NCBI GenBank assembly: GCA_001566295.1
Contig: KQ964260.1
Coordinates: 186,001 to 250,000, forward strand
Length of the DNA: 64,000 bases
Source: Microdochium bolleyi
Taxonomy: Eukaryota > Ascomycota > Sordariomycetes > Xylariales > Microdochiaceae
Direction: 5' to 3'
Position 1 is the first letter of the stretch. Each line of letters opens with the position of its first letter. Below are positions 1 to 12,286 of the stretch, one piece after another. Position numbers and translations under genes: made by a program. The notes under the pieces are model-generated. The model worked only from the letters and a program-made list of their open reading frames with translations, searched no databases and was not told where the DNA came from.

Positions 1-71
1 TTGCACACAAGGAGAATTCATCGATGGGAAGGCCTGTCGATCTCCCTTTTGTTCCCTTTGGCTGACACCAG

Positions 72-1130
72 GTCGTGAGTAGGGACTACGAATGGGCCCT
101 GTCGCATTTCATACTCAGTCCGGCGCCGTTGGTGACGGCCCCGACAGGTTACAAGGCGAGGAACATCCTGGTCCAGATCTTTGAAGACTGGATGGGCGAT
201 CTTGACAACGATGCCGAGGCCACTGAGAAGCTATCAGCTCTCGCCAAGTCAGTCTTCGCCTACCCAATCGAGCGGGAGTGGTCGAACAGGGACAAGGCCT
301 GCCAAGCTATCGTGCTGCTCCGGGCTACAGTCTCCAACGAGGTGCCCACGCTGTTCTGGATGTTCTCCCATATATTCTCACAACCAGCTCTCCTGGCTCG
401 GCTACGGGAGGAAGCCAGGCGCTTCGTCTTCCCACGTTGCACAAAGGAGTCGGCCTCCTCTGGCGACGACTCGGACCTGCCCAATCTTGCGGGGATGTCG
501 TGGAACAGCATCAGAGAAGGATGTCCGCTACTGATCGCCTGTCTCCTGGAGACGCAGAGGCTTGCCACTGTCGGCATGGTGGTTCGACACGTCCTGCAGG
601 ACACGATTCTCACCGATGAAGATGGGCAGGACTACCTGCTCAAGAAGAACGACATTGCTGCCTTGCCGCTCGCGTTGATCCATACCGATGTCACACGATG
701 GGGCGCAGATAGCCAGGAGTTCGTACCAGAGAGGTTCCTGCACCAGGAGTACCCCAAGGATGCTTTCTTTCCATTTGGAGCCGGAAGGGACAGATGCCCT
801 GTGAGTCCACTGCATTTAACACTGAGCCACCGAAACGCTTCGCTGTCACGGAGGCCGAAAAACATGTACACTGCTCTCAAGCTAATGAATTTCTGATCGG
901 AACAGGGGCGCGTTTTGTCATCGAACATGCTCGTCTGGATGATGTTGCTGTTCATCCTCGGCATTGATGTGCAGACTGCTGACGGCGAGCCATACGAGAT
1001 GCCGGAAAAGGGCTCCATGCCGCTTGGAATACTCCTATGGAGAATCCCCCGTCAGATAAAGCAGAAGATTCGAATCACAAAGACACCTGAGTGGGAGAGT
1101 GTCAAGCAACGTCTGTTCCCAGCCGCGTGA
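72..1130 (+). CDS. Cytochrome P450, 3' part (5' end outside window)
   Basis: Heme-thiolate monooxygenase, C-terminal half only. Exon 72-800 follows a CAG acceptor at 69-71; intron 801-905 (GTGAGT...ACAG) is phase 0; last exon 906-1130. Visible: an I-helix segment without the usual AGxDT (SNEVPTLFWMF), which resembles the P450 group related to CYP7/CYP8 and prostacyclin synthase; the K-helix ExxR as ETQR; PERF; and the heme loop FGAGRDRCPG, whose last Gly comes from the second exon. The heme loop being rebuilt exactly across the intron supports the splice. The upstream exon(s) with the membrane anchor lie before base 1, and the few bases 1-71 do not resolve an exon. Substrate cannot be predicted. 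The missing acid/alcohol pair in the I-helix suggests atypical oxygen activation, as known for that P450 group. Confidence 0.85.
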
Positions 1131-1388
1131 GGGGCTCCAGTGTACAAGCACTTGTCACATAGTCCATCGCCGCTGCATTCACAGAGAGCGGGATCACAAA
1201 GTGTCGGAAATACATAGCCATGCTTCCATCTAGACCTAATTGGTGCACGATGAATAATTTTGCAAATGTGGTCTTCTACAAGAGACAGTGTCACAGACAG
1301 CACATTTCCGCTTCCCTTGGCCCATAAGGGCTATAACGAAGCGACTGCGGTCTCCCCATACGCCCTTCGCAGATCTTCGTGCCGCCTC

Positions 1389-3084
1389 TCACGCTCCGAT
1401 CTTGAATCCGCCGGGCATAAGCCGCTGGAACACCCTCTCGGGGTCGTACTTGCGCGACACACCCCTCAGGCGGGCTTCATTGTCCGTCCCGTAACCAGGA
1501 TAGATGCTCTGGAATTCAGCAGAATCGCCCATGTAGTTGAAAGCGTCGTACAGCCCGGCCTCGCGGGTGGCCTCCTCGATCAGGCGCGTTGTATCAACGA
1601 CCCACGCGTGCACGGCATCGTAGTACTCGTCGCCCTTCCACTCGACGACCTCAGCCCAGGCAAGGTACGTGCCCTTGCCCTCGACGTCGAGACCGAGCGG
1701 GTTGCCACCCGGGTTTGACCTGCGGGACCCCGCAGCCCACAGGGCGCCGATGGGCTGCCAGTCGATGCTGACGAGGCTGAGCTGCTCCTTAGGGATGACG
1801 GCGTGCAGGGCCGGGATGCGGGAGAAGAAGACGTCGTTGGTGATCTTGATGCCGCGCAGGAGGTCCTCGTAGGTCTTGCCGACAGTCGTGCCCGCGATGA
1901 ACATGTCGTTGATGCCGTCGACCACGAGCGCGCCAGTCTCGACGGCAAACTCGCCCAGCGTCTTTACAGAGACCGAGTTGGCGAGGGCGGGGATCTTGAA
2001 GAACTCGGCAAAGCACGGGGGCTCGGGGACGTCGGCGGCGTCATAGTACAGGATGACGGCGGCCGCGGCGGGAACGGTCGGGTCCGGGCCCGCGACGGTC
2101 ATGGGGACGATGTGCGAGAGGGCATCAGTGTTGTGAGCGGCGTAATCGGCGATGGCCTGTGATTTGTGCCCGTGTTAGCCTGCATGGCTCTGAGATGACC
2201 TGTTATAGTAAGAGGTCTACATACCGCGAAAAAAGCATCGAGGTGCTCCGCCGAAACCGTGTATGTGCCCGCAAGCACCTTGCCCCCTGTGCCGGACTCA
2301 AAAGTGCGAAGCTTGAACTTGGTCACGATACCAAAGTTGCTGCTGCCACCCTTCAACGCCCAGAACAGGTCCGGCATCTCGGTCGCTGAGACGGTCACGA
2401 TCTCGCCCGAGGCCAGGACAACCTCGTACTCGAGCACATTGTCGGCCGCCCAGCCGCGCTGGTTGCCATGGAAGTTGACGCCACCTGCAAGGAGCAGGCC
2501 AGGCACGCCGACGGGTGCGAGGCGGCCGCCCGAGGCCGTGAGGCCGTGCTTGTCGAGCTCGGTGTACACCTCGCCCCAATCGTGGCCTGGGCCGAGAGTG
2601 ACAGTTTGCTTGTCCTCGGCGACGGCAAGCGTGGTCAGGTTAGACATGACAATGAGGACGCCATCGTCAATGCTGTTGGCACCCTGATTGTAACAACATG
2701 GTTAGCATGCGACTACACACATTCGAGCCTCACGCAGAAAGCGGCACACACCTTGATGCCCATGTGACCACCACCACGGACCGCGAACGGAGTGCACTGC
2801 TCTTTCAAGGTGACCACGGCTTGTGATACATCCAATGCACAGTCCGGGCGGAAAATGCACTTGGGGCTCAGGATCTGGTGATTCGACCATAAGTTTGTCT
2901 TCTCATAGTCGTAGACCTCGTGCCCGGGGAAGAAAGTCTTGGCTGGGAATGCCTCCTTAAGTGACTCGCACCCGGCATCGCCGTTGCTGATGGTGCACGT
3001 GCTGCACGATGGAGCAGCGCCTGTCGCAAGGACACTGGTCGCCGCGACAGCGGCGCCCAGGACATGCAGCTTTGTCGAGACCAT
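1389..3084 (-). CDS. Secreted FAD-linked oxidoreductase (berberine bridge enzyme-like)
   Basis: Three exons: 3084-2752, 2683-2225, 2156-1389 (introns GTGTGT...CAG and GTATGT...CAG, all phase 0), giving 519 aa. A signal peptide covers about residues 1-23. FAD_binding_4 features follow: a conserved His in VRGGGHMGIKGAN (site of 8-alpha-histidyl FAD in the family), VGVPGLLLAGGVNFHGN, GWAADNVLEYEVVLASGE and FWALKGGSSNFGIVT. The C-terminal BBE segment ends with NYMGDSAEF...YDPERVFQRLMPGGF. The position that carries the second, 6-S-cysteinyl FAD link in bicovalent members reads GWAADNV without Cys, so a single covalent His link is expected. Members oxidise sugars, alkaloids or secondary metabolites; the substrate cannot be read here. 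Tail to tail with the P450 fragment, about 260 bp between them; a shared pathway is possible but unproven. Confidence 0.9.
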
Positions 3085-4877
3085 TGTGGCAGGACGATGA
3101 TCAGTGTCGAGGAGTCGATGGCGAAAATCTCCGAAAAGTGAAGATCGGCCCCTGACTCAATAAGGTTGCTCGGCCCAGGATCACAATGCTCGAAGGGCAA
3201 GAAGGTATGCAAGGAGCAAGTGGACGTCCCTCCGATGCGATGAAATGTCCCCGAGTTCCACAAAGTTCCCACGTGGCGAGGGCTCTGAGGCGCATGAATT
3301 CCGCTGTCCACTGACCGACTAATTGAGGTGGAGATGATCCTGGCAGCTCTTTGCATGTCTTCGATGCTGGCCCGCTCGCTCGGGACATAATGCTACCGAA
3401 GCAGGGGTCACCCACGAAGTCATTGCCTCACCTGTCGAAAGTACCCAGTAGGCCGATGAGGGGTCCTGGGGCGTACCTGTCAGCATTCAGTGATTCTTGC
3501 TAGCTCAGGACGAATTGCCAAGCGTTCTGTACCATGGACTGTTTGCACGACGTACCCGTGGAGCCCGCGACGGAACGTCATGCACCACATTGACCGTTTG
3601 AGCAATAAAAGAACCATGCCCTCTATTCCCTTGGGAGGGGGAGAATGATCATGCAGCGTGCTTTGGTCACAGATGACCCCAGCCACTGATCACTCGTGCT
3701 GTTATGCCACAAGCTCTATAGGAGTGCTTGGCAACCTGCGGCACAGCATGAACCCCGTTGTCCACATGCACTGCAGATTGCTTGGCTTACGATGTGATAG
3801 GGCTGTAGAAACGAATGCATTGCCGAGCGAACGGAGCATCTCTCGTGTTGCTCAGGTTGCGGAGACTTCAGGCCATCTCAGGCTTGTCATGCGGCTGAAC
3901 CGCTGGCGAGGATGGACACAACTGCGGAGGTGTAGCTGACGTCCCGCAATCGCAATTTGCATATAGACAAGAATATTATCATTGGCGAACGAAGCTAGAA
4001 GACGGCATGACAGCGGACTGGCTCTAGCGTATGACCATTTCCCGAACTAACGTCCTCGAGAGTGCGCACGTCCTTGAACTTGACAGGCGCCACTGCGGCG
4101 GGACGGTCGCGGCGAGGCGGTGGCGCGGCGGGTGTGTAACGGTTCCCATGGCGCCGGCTCGGCAGGTGTAGCAGATCGTCAACATGATAGCACCTGAAAC
4201 GTGTCTGTTTACTCTGGACTGCTGCCGCCAGGCCTACAAAGAAGTAAAGGGGTATGTGTTCTACCAACATCCTGCAGAACGATTACTGAGCAGTTCATGC
4301 TCGAGGGCTATTTGCCGGAGCGAACACACCGATCCTCCCCACTGTATGCTGGAGGATAGACAGGGTCCGAGTGTAGCATCACGAAATGTTCCCACTAAAC
4401 AATGCAACGCAACATGCGCAGAATAAAATCGATGCACGGGTCATTCTCCGTCTCGAAGGGTCGGCATCTGGGTCCAGACAAAACGGGGGAGACATGATCA
4501 TCAGCAACCACCACGCAATCGTGTCCTCGGCATCTTCAGTACCCCTGTCAGGTAGCCGGGATCGAGTACCGATGAAGTGGGCTTTCGTGGTCTTTGCGCA
4601 ACCAGAACCCCACACGACAGCCCACTGTCAAGTGCCGATCGGCATTTCGCTTTGTGGGCGGCGAGTCCGCAAAGTCGGGTCGAATCCATGCCTCTGCCAT
4701 CGGCGTGGCGGATTCGAGCCGAGAGTGAAATGTTGGAGTATTTGACAAACACTTATGGCGAGGAAAAGGTACTGAACAGCCATCGAAACGACTTGGGAAA
4801 GACTCGGACGAGAGTTCCATGCCCTGATCGGGACCAGTCAAGGCTTAACGAGACTTGACCTGCATATGTGGTACAAA

Positions 4878-4889
4878 GGGGGGGGGGGG
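4878..4889. repeat. Poly-G tract (G12)
   Basis: Uninterrupted run of twelve G in non-coding DNA. One of four long G/C homopolymer loci in the window. Confidence 0.9.
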
Positions 4890-5135
4890 ACGGACCTTCA
4901 TCGCATCGCACGATTTACAACACCATGCTTCGGCGGATATCTCGGCAAAAACAGGCTAGCAGGCTTCACTGGTCAATCTTAAGATATGCAGCGGCGAATC
5001 TTGTTTGATATTCATCTTCAGGGGAGATTTGGGGTCAGATCGGTGCAACGTGGCTCGCAGGGAATGCCGGACTCCGCAAGGGTGTCGGGTTTGTTGTCCC
5101 TGGCATCATTCCTCAGGGACAGAAACCCCATAGTC

Positions 5136-5209
5136 TACCTTAAGGTAAGTAAGTGTAATGTCGAACGGAGTCCAGTCTCACTTCACTACGGAGTACGGAA
5201 AACTTTCCG
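5136..5209. repeat. Palindrome TACCTTAAGGTA and nearby inverted repeat
   Basis: TACCTTAAGGTA at 5136-5147 is a perfect palindrome. About 50 bp on, CGGAAA-AC-TTTCCG (5196-5209) forms a perfect 6-bp inverted repeat directly after a CGGAGTACGG element (5189-5198). Such motifs recur in intergenic repeats of Pezizomycotina; here they could be a degraded short transposon end, but no matching second end was found. Confidence 0.4.
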
Positions 5210-6285
5210 ATACTTTCTCTTGAGCACCTCAAAGGGCAACCAACCGCCCTGAAGCTGGCATAGGGGAATTGAACCAAGGTGATAGTCTCACTAGCTTCTG
5301 CGCCGTCTAACGGAAACAACCGTTAGTCTGCTACTGCGCGCATTCGTTGACTTCTTTTGTCCTCCTCCGCAATGGGGACAGCACACTGCACGAATTATCG
5401 AAAGATCGACACACGCGTTGCCTTTGAAGGCTCCCTGGGCTTTTCTGCGGCGGAGTTTGCCATGTCCTTCATTGCCATATCCGAGCAGACTAGTTAGTGG
5501 AGAAGGAGCACAGATACGGAAGTTTCCCAAAGTCAGCGACCATGGCTATGATGGCTCGACTTGTCGCAAGGATCCGTGGAGATCGGAGCTCTCTCCCCAT
5601 GGCACGTCCGGTCCAGTGCGGAACGCGCGGGATCAGGCGAAGCGTGGTTGACGATCGCTGCCTCACGCGGCCGAGCCTTTCAGTCCTCGCTTGCCTTTCC
5701 AGTACGCTCGAGGACAGGGTCTGCCCACGTTGCACCCATCACTTGGTTATGCCTCACATGCTTCGCTGCCAGCACGAATCCTCGTGTGATTATCTTTTCT
5801 GGGTCTGGAGTGTCTGTGCACGCCTAGGTTTGGAGGACTCTCTGCTGCAGAAGAGCAGTGTCGATCTATTTGGAGCCCGCACAGCATCGCCCTGACCCAT
5901 ATATTTAACGAAGACCGCTGCCGAGGTGACATCGCTGCGCGGTGGCATCCGAACTGCCGTGTCATTCGTTTCAGTGTCGCTATTCCAGCGCTATAGGACA
6001 AGGTCCTTTTTCCAACAGCGCTTTTAGGGTCTTTTCCCTGTGTCTCGCGAACCGGACCTATACCGGCTTTCATCAACCGCACGTTTCGCCAACTACGACT
6101 TGACGTACTTGACCGAAGTCGCCTACGGTGTGCTATCAAAGCCAAGTTGAGGCACCTTGTGCTACTTCACTGAGTGCACTCGACTACCACGACCCAAGAT
6201 CATGCCCTGTCTCCTCACTTTCTAACGTCGACAACTCAACACGATACCCTTTTCTTCTGATCAGTTCACGATCCGCCGGAACACA

Positions 6286-7937
6286 ATGTCGCTGCACGAT
6301 GGCGTTCTCTACGCGGCGCCGCCGCCAATGGGCGTCACCCCTAATCCAAACGCTCCATATCACGCGGCAGATGTCCTAAGCGTTATTGGCATCTTCCTCC
6401 CGATCACGACGGCAGTGATGGGAATCCGAATCTATACCAGGATGTCGCTGTCGGGCAACTTTGCATTTGACGACTGTGAGTGAGCACGGGAAATCATCGC
6501 CTCTTTTGAGCGCTGCTGACCGTCTCGTGCGTCTCAGACCTGATGACGATAGCGTTTATTCTCAGCCTAGTCATGATTGGCTTCATCCTGGACAGTATGT
6601 CAACCATATGACCCTGGCTAGGGGGGTCGTACGAGAGCTGACAATCACCTAACGCAGTGCTCAACTGGGGCCTGGGCAAACACATGTGGGATGTGCCACT
6701 GCATTATCTAAGTGAGTAGCACCCCTTCCTCGATATTCTATAACGTCATGCTCCTACACGTGCTGACTCTCGATCTGCACGACAGTGCCCCACTGGAGCT
6801 TCGACAACGTCATGGCAGCCATCATGTTCTGCGCGGCCACAGGCTTCGCCAAGGGCTCAATCCTGCTCTTCTATCTGCGCATCTTCCCGACCCGCAATAT
6901 GCGCTGGGCCGTGTGGCTCGCCTTCACCTTTGTCCTCGGCTTCTCCGCGGCCTCCGTGTTCGTCAATATTTTCAGCTGCAAGCCCATTTCGGGATCGTGG
7001 GAGCTTGTCGCCTCTGCCACTGCCGTGTGTATCGATCGGCCCGTGTTCTACTTTGCACAGGCCGGGCTGGGCATCTTTGCAGACGTGCTGACCCTTGTGC
7101 TGCCCCTGCCGATGCTGCGCACGCTGCAGCTCCCGATGAAGCAGAAGGTCGGCGTCGCCGTGGTGCTCACGATGGGCGCTTTCGTGTGCGTCGTCAGCAT
7201 CATCCGGCTGCAGTCACTCAACAAGTTGATGACAGACGCCGATCTCACAAGTAAATTCAACGCTTCTGCTGTCAAAAACTCTTCTTCGTGTGCTGACTCA
7301 GGCCTCTCTTTCATCTATAGACAACACCACAAGTGCTTTGGCTTGGTGTCTCGTTGAGCTCCTGCTCTCCATCATCGGCGGCTCCATCCCAGCACTGAAG
7401 CCCTTCGTGCGGCGCTTCTTCCCACGCCTGCTCGGCACCACACACGCCCGCGGCCGCTTCAGCAAGGGCAGCAAAGCATACTTCGGCACCGGCGGCCGGA
7501 GCCGGTACGGCATGGGCAACTACGGCTTCGGATCCCGCGCCACGGCCCGCCGCTCGGCCATGATGCGCCCGACGCCCGGCGAGCTCATCCTCTCGACCGT
7601 CAGCGTTAAGATCACGACCTGCAGCGCCACAAGCGACTGCCGCTGCGACTTGTGCCGGGGCGCGGCGTCCGCGATCCCGAGCCCGAAGCTCTCGCCCGGC
7701 CTGAGTATGCATCATCACAAGCGGCGGGCGGACTCGTCCGATAACGACAGCGAGGACCTGATCGCCATGACGCCGACCACGTCCTCGTTCGGAGCGAGAC
7801 GCGTGAGCACGCCGCTGGGTGTGCACCAGCCGAAGCGGTACCTGGGCCATGAGTACAGCATCACGGCTGCTGGGACACCGCCGCTCACGCCAACTGTAGA
7901 TGGGTTCGAGCGAAAGGAATGGGAGAGTTTGAGGTAA
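6286..7937 (+). CDS. PTH11-type / fungal rhodopsin-domain integral membrane protein
   Basis: Five exons: 6286-6475, 6538-6594, 6658-6711, 6786-7250, 7321-7937, giving 460 aa. All introns are GT-AG and keep frame, and the joined sequence runs without break through the transmembrane region. Residues about 25-300 hold seven predicted membrane segments typical of the fungal rhodopsin domain (SAT/PTH11-like): FDDYLMTIAFILSLVMIGF, FAKGSILLFYLRIFP, VFVNIFSCKPISGSWE, YFAQAGLGIFADVLTLVLP, and a last helix after NNTTSALAWCLVE. Family members include PTH11-like candidate G-protein-coupled receptors for surface or nutrient cues and small proteins of unknown role. A CFEM domain is absent. The C-terminal tail (about 150 aa) is Ser/Arg-rich and cytosolic, with a Cys pair (CRCDLC). 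Convergent with the MsrA gene, 145 bp apart. Confidence 0.85.
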
Positions 7938-8082
7938 TGGAGGACTGGATTGGGCATGTTTAATGACACTCGTTCAACTAATAGATAATATTTCATGACC
8001 AACCCATCTTTTCCTACTTGCGAGTGCTACTACTCAGTCGTGGCACGCACAAATGATACGTGAGAGCTTGGACGCGCCAGAA

Positions 8083-8779
8083 TCACGAGACAGGCGGCAG
8101 CGGCGGCATGTCCCTGATGAAGTGCGTCGGGCACTGGTAACCCCAAGGGTTCGCATCGAGATACTCCTGATGGTCGGGCTCCGCGTCGTACCACTTGCCC
8201 GCGGGCGCGATCTGCGTCGTGATGGCCTCGGGCACGACGACGCCCATCTTGTTGCGGCGCGTGAACCACTTGGCGTCGGCGACCTGCTGCGTGACCTGAC
8301 GCGCGATGCGCTCCTGCTCGGGTGAGTGGGTGAAGATGGCGCTGCGGTACTGCGTGCCCCGGTCGTTGCCCTGCGCGTTCTTGGTCGTCGGGTCGTGGAT
8401 CCGGAAGAAGAACTCGATGAGCTCCCGGTACGAGACCTTGGAGGGGTTGTAGACGAGCTGCAGGGCCTCGGCGTCTGCGTGTTGTGTTAGTGAGCGTGGA
8501 TTCCTGTTCTGTGTGCCTCTTTTCGGGGTAGTCATGTCACTTACGACCCGTAGTTCCTGAGCACACCTGTCGGTAGCTCGGATTGCTCTTGTCCCCGCCA
8601 GTGTAGCCTACGCGAGCGTCGTACAGACCACCACCGGCATCGACCGAGGGAAAGTGCTTGCTGTAGATGTGCTCGACGCCCCAGAAGCAGCCGGCTGCGA
8701 GGGTCGCCTTCTCGGCGCCGTCGGGGATGTTCTGCAGCGGAGGCTTCGCGGGGCGCGCGGATGACGCGGAGATGCCCAT
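8083..8779 (-). CDS. msrA: Peptide methionine-S-sulfoxide reductase (MsrA)
   Basis: Reduces the S-epimer of methionine sulfoxide in proteins and free Met, using thioredoxin. Exons 8779-8545 and 8474-8083; intron 8544-8475 (GTAAGT...GCAG) rejoins SGTTG|HAEALQ, which is the conserved family motif, so the splice is secure. 208 aa, normal family length. The catalytic Cys is in GCFWG (about residue 32); other signatures are [32 protein letters not shown] and DHQEYL. No signal or clear targeting peptide, so probably cytosolic. Later Cys residues (CSGTTG and the C-terminal YQCPTHF) are candidates for resolving Cys. Confidence 0.96.
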
Positions 8780-10214
8780 TTTGTCCGACTCCGATCAAAT
8801 AATCGTTTGATGAGGGTAGATTTGTTTCACTGACCGTGGGCTAGAGTTCTTGCCGTGTGTTCGAGGTCCATGGGGTGACCTTTCTGAAGAAAAGTGTCAA
8901 AGGGCTGGTGTGATGACGACGTTGATGATGGTGGAGACGGCTGTGGCGGAGCTGGGAGGGGTGGTCATAGAAGATCGCGGGTGTGCATTTATCACCCGAT
9001 TGAACAAGAGTTTTTATTCGACGCTCGAATTGCTCATGTTGTCAAGTGTCGTCTCGCCAGAAGACCTCGAAATACTTCTACTAGGTAGTGACTGTTCTCA
9101 GAGAATTCAAAGCGATAAAAAGAAAGGGTGCACATGTCTCATGTGTCCGTGAAAGGTGCGCCTGGAGGCATGAAACCCATCACATAAGGCCTGATCGTGT
9201 GATATCGTGATAACAAATGCGATTCTTTACGGCATGATGAGATCTTGTTGCCAGTAGATAGATCCAAAGACCAGGCGTCGGTGATGATTGATTACAGTTA
9301 AAGAGTGCATCACAGGAGTTTTGTAGCAGTGTCCGTGGCTGAAGAAAGCATATAGAGACGTAGCTGTCTTAAACAGACTGCCGTCGCATGGCCGGGAAGA
9401 TAGTCCAGTCATCTGACTTAACAATCGATTGATCAGCGCGATTGCGTAGCTGAAAAAAGGTTGTGTTGTTGGGAAGAGCAGTTGCCGTGGCGGACGAAGT
9501 CCTGACGCTCATATCGGCTGGCTCGGGCCTTTGAGGGACAAATGTTACGGCAGTCGTAATGAAATTATAGAACTTTCTCTCAAATCACCACGAGCACGAG
9601 AATTCAGACAGACCCTGGACCACAAGTCAAAGCACAATGACACCTTGCTACCTCGGGGGTCTCCAGATGAGGACAACTTTCCCAGTTCGGATGACTGAAC
9701 AACAATCCTGGTAGTTCCACAACGTGCTGCCAAGCATCCCCCCAAAGGCTCTGATGACAGACACAATATCCAACTTGCAGTCTTCCAGCGAGCTACTGCC
9801 CCCCGAATTGTATAAAATATCATCGAGGTTGACATATTCTTCTTGTTTTGAGGATCGTGTTAGAATCCACAGTTCCGCCGTGGGAGGTTCGCAGAGACGT
9901 TCTGCCTCTGGCCCGGATTTCTGAGGGTCCTCGACAAGCACCCCTTCTTAGACTTGACACAACCAACAGCAACCGCGGCCGCTTATCCGTCCAGCAATGC
10001 AAAGTGCATTTTTTACGCGGACGCATTGCTCATTTGGGCTTTCACTGTTATTTGACTCCGCAAGCTGCCAAGACCATGGCAGCCTGGGGCAGTCCCTTTC
10101 TCAGGCAGAACCAGCCTGTCGCGTCACCCTTCTCCTCCGTGACACTCTGACCTAGCGCGACTGCGGGCCAGGCCTGTTGTCCAGTCTTGCTCCGACACTA
10201 ATGTCCTCCCGGCG
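8780..10214. other. Intergenic, no recognisable gene
   Basis: 1.4 kb between divergently transcribed MsrA and glycosyltransferase-like genes. Short frames at 9648-9941 (minus) and 9848-10150 (plus) have no recognisable similarity. Probably holds both promoters. Confidence 0.5.
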
Positions 10215-11889
10215 ATGGCTCGCATCCGACAGCTTGCCATCGTGGCCTTCGGTCTTGCCAACGTTGCGCTTCTGATGGTCATGCTCCTGCGGCACACCGG
10301 CGGCACATACAAACTCCCCGCGATAACTATCGATCTCGACAGGATACCGACCGTCAAGGAGCTCTTCAAGGGCCGCTTCAAGAACAGCGACGTGCGGAAG
10401 GGGCATCCCATCTACAAGCCCGACCCAGACTGGCTCCCGCCGCCGATCAAAGACCCAAGCGAGCACCTCTTCGCGACCGGAAACAAGACCTTCGACATCC
10501 CCGACTACAATAAACCCAAGAAGGATCTGTGGAAGCAGCATGGCCTCGAGGTCGCCCCGCCACTGCTCATCGGCTTCACGCGCTCGTGGCCAATTCTGAT
10601 CCAGGCCGTCGTTGGTTACATCACGGCCGGGTGGCCGCCGGAGCTCATCTACGTCGTCGAGAACACGGGCGTGCAGCAGGCCAACGCCCGCGGCCAGCTA
10701 ACGCTCCAGAACCCCTTCTTCCTCAACCACACCACACTCGCGAGCCTCGGCGTGAAAATCGTCACCACGCCCGCGCTGCTGTCCTTCGCTCAGCTGCAGA
10801 ACTTTTACCTCAGCCTGACATACCAGCACGGTTGGCCGTACTATTTCTGGAGCCATATGGACGCCCTGGCCCTGAGTCACGAGGACGGGCTTGCTGATAG
10901 TAGCCCCAAGGCTACAGAGGAGGGGTACAAGAGCATGTACACGCTGGCCATAGAAGAGCTCGGGCGGACGATGGCCGCAGAGAAGGATTGGCGCGCGCAA
11001 CGTGTCAAGGGAGGAAAACCTACGGCCACGGGGTCCCGCATCAACGACAACGGACCTGACGACGAGAAACACGAGGGCAAGTGGGCGACGCGCTTCTTCG
11101 CATACGACCTGCTGACGCTAATGAACCCGCGCGCGGTCGAGGACGTGGGCGGCTGGGATTCGCTGATCCCGTACTACTACACTGACTGCGACTTCTACAA
11201 CGGGTTGTGGATGCGCGGCTGGGCCAACAAGGACGTCAACGTAGGTGTGGTCAGCGATGTGTCGACTGCGCTTGACGACCTGCGCGTTCTGTACCGCGTG
11301 CCTGGTGTTGAGCCCACGTGGACCGATCCGAATCCGCCACCGCCGGGAAAAGTCGGTCGGAGGTCAGGTTCGAGGCACTGGGAAGGTGTGCGTCGTGGTG
11401 ACGAGAATCCTGAGTTTGTAGACATGGAAGACGAAGAGGAGGACGAGGCAATTGGCCAGGCGAAAAGAGAAAACGACTCGGCAGCAATGTATCCGTTTGA
11501 GTACTGGAGGCGCCTGCGCGACGCATCGAAGGAGATGATGTCTTACAAGCAAGCCAGCCACAACGTCCGGGCGAGAGGGCGGAATACGTGGCAACTGGGA
11601 CAGCACGGGTATGTTTTTTCTTTCGCTTTACGTTCATTCCCACATTAGAAATGATGCCAGCTTTACCGAAGTCTATTTTCGCTAACCGTATCTTCTTCTA
11701 CTTCAAAGTGGCCACGGCGAGCCATTCTTCTACGATGTGATGGGAGTCACCGAAGGGATCGACGTAATGATTGAGACGGGAGAGGAGGTTTACCGACGCA
11801 AATGGGCCAAGACTGACTGCCACCTGATTGACGGTGGTGGCCTGCGCTTCGATGACCAGTGGAGAGTCGCTCGCATAAAGTATGACTGA
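10215..11889 (+). CDS. Type II membrane glycosyltransferase-like protein
   Basis: Two exons, 10215-11608 and 11709-11889; the intron (GTATGT...AAAG) keeps frame and gives 524 aa. A single N-terminal membrane anchor (about residues 7-26, LAIVAFGLANVALLMVML) and a large lumenal part suggest a Golgi type II protein. The globular part looks like a GT-A fold: IGFTRSWPILIQAVVGYITAGWP followed by YVVENTG near the start of a Rossmann-like core, FWSHMDALALS, and YYYTDCDFYNGLWMRGW, where TDCD may be the DxD-type nucleotide-sugar/metal site. I recognise this as a fungal glycosyltransferase-like architecture but cannot give donor, acceptor or GT family number. An acidic stretch (DMEDEEEDEAIG, about residue 405) is a species-specific loop. 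Confidence 0.65.
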
Positions 11890-12286
11890 CGGCTGGGCGA
11901 TCGTCGGAGGGAGATTCGGTCTCAGTAGACGATCAGGTTCAACAACGGAACAAACATACTAATTTCACATGCCGCTGCGCCATGAATCATAATAGCCAAA
12001 TGCATTGTCTCGGTGCCACAATCTGCAGACCGCATATCGAACTCGGTAACGAGATCACCCTGCTTTCATATCGTTGGGGTGACATGGGCTTTGCACTCTA
12101 TGGAGGCCTGGTAGTAACGGCACAATTTCGTTCAAAAGGCTGTTGGGTTGCCCTTTCTCCAAATCGCGAACTCCAGCAGGGCCAACTCTCATCATTAGTA
12201 GCTAGACACCTTTTCGTCAAGGCTGAGAAAGGGTCCCACTCTCGAGTTATCCGACTCAAATAGGGAAGGAAGCCGTCTAGGACGTC
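11890..12286. other. Intergenic, nothing recognised
   Basis: About 400 bp between two convergent genes. An open frame on the plus strand runs through it but shows no known domain. Confidence 0.5.

Larger units (their letters stand above)
3085..6285. other. Long intergenic stretch, no recognisable gene
   Basis: 3.2 kb between two divergent genes. Only short open frames (up to about 130 codons), overlapping on both strands and without recognisable domains or convincing exon chains. It holds a G12 tract (4878-4889), a perfect 12-base palindrome (5136-5147) and a short inverted repeat (5196-5209). Nothing else stands out. Confidence 0.5.

Noticed and set aside
5235..5330. tRNA-like T-arm string (GGTTCAATTCC on the minus strand)
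   Set aside because: The flanking bases do not form the 5-bp T-stem, and no acceptor, D or anticodon arm could be drawn.
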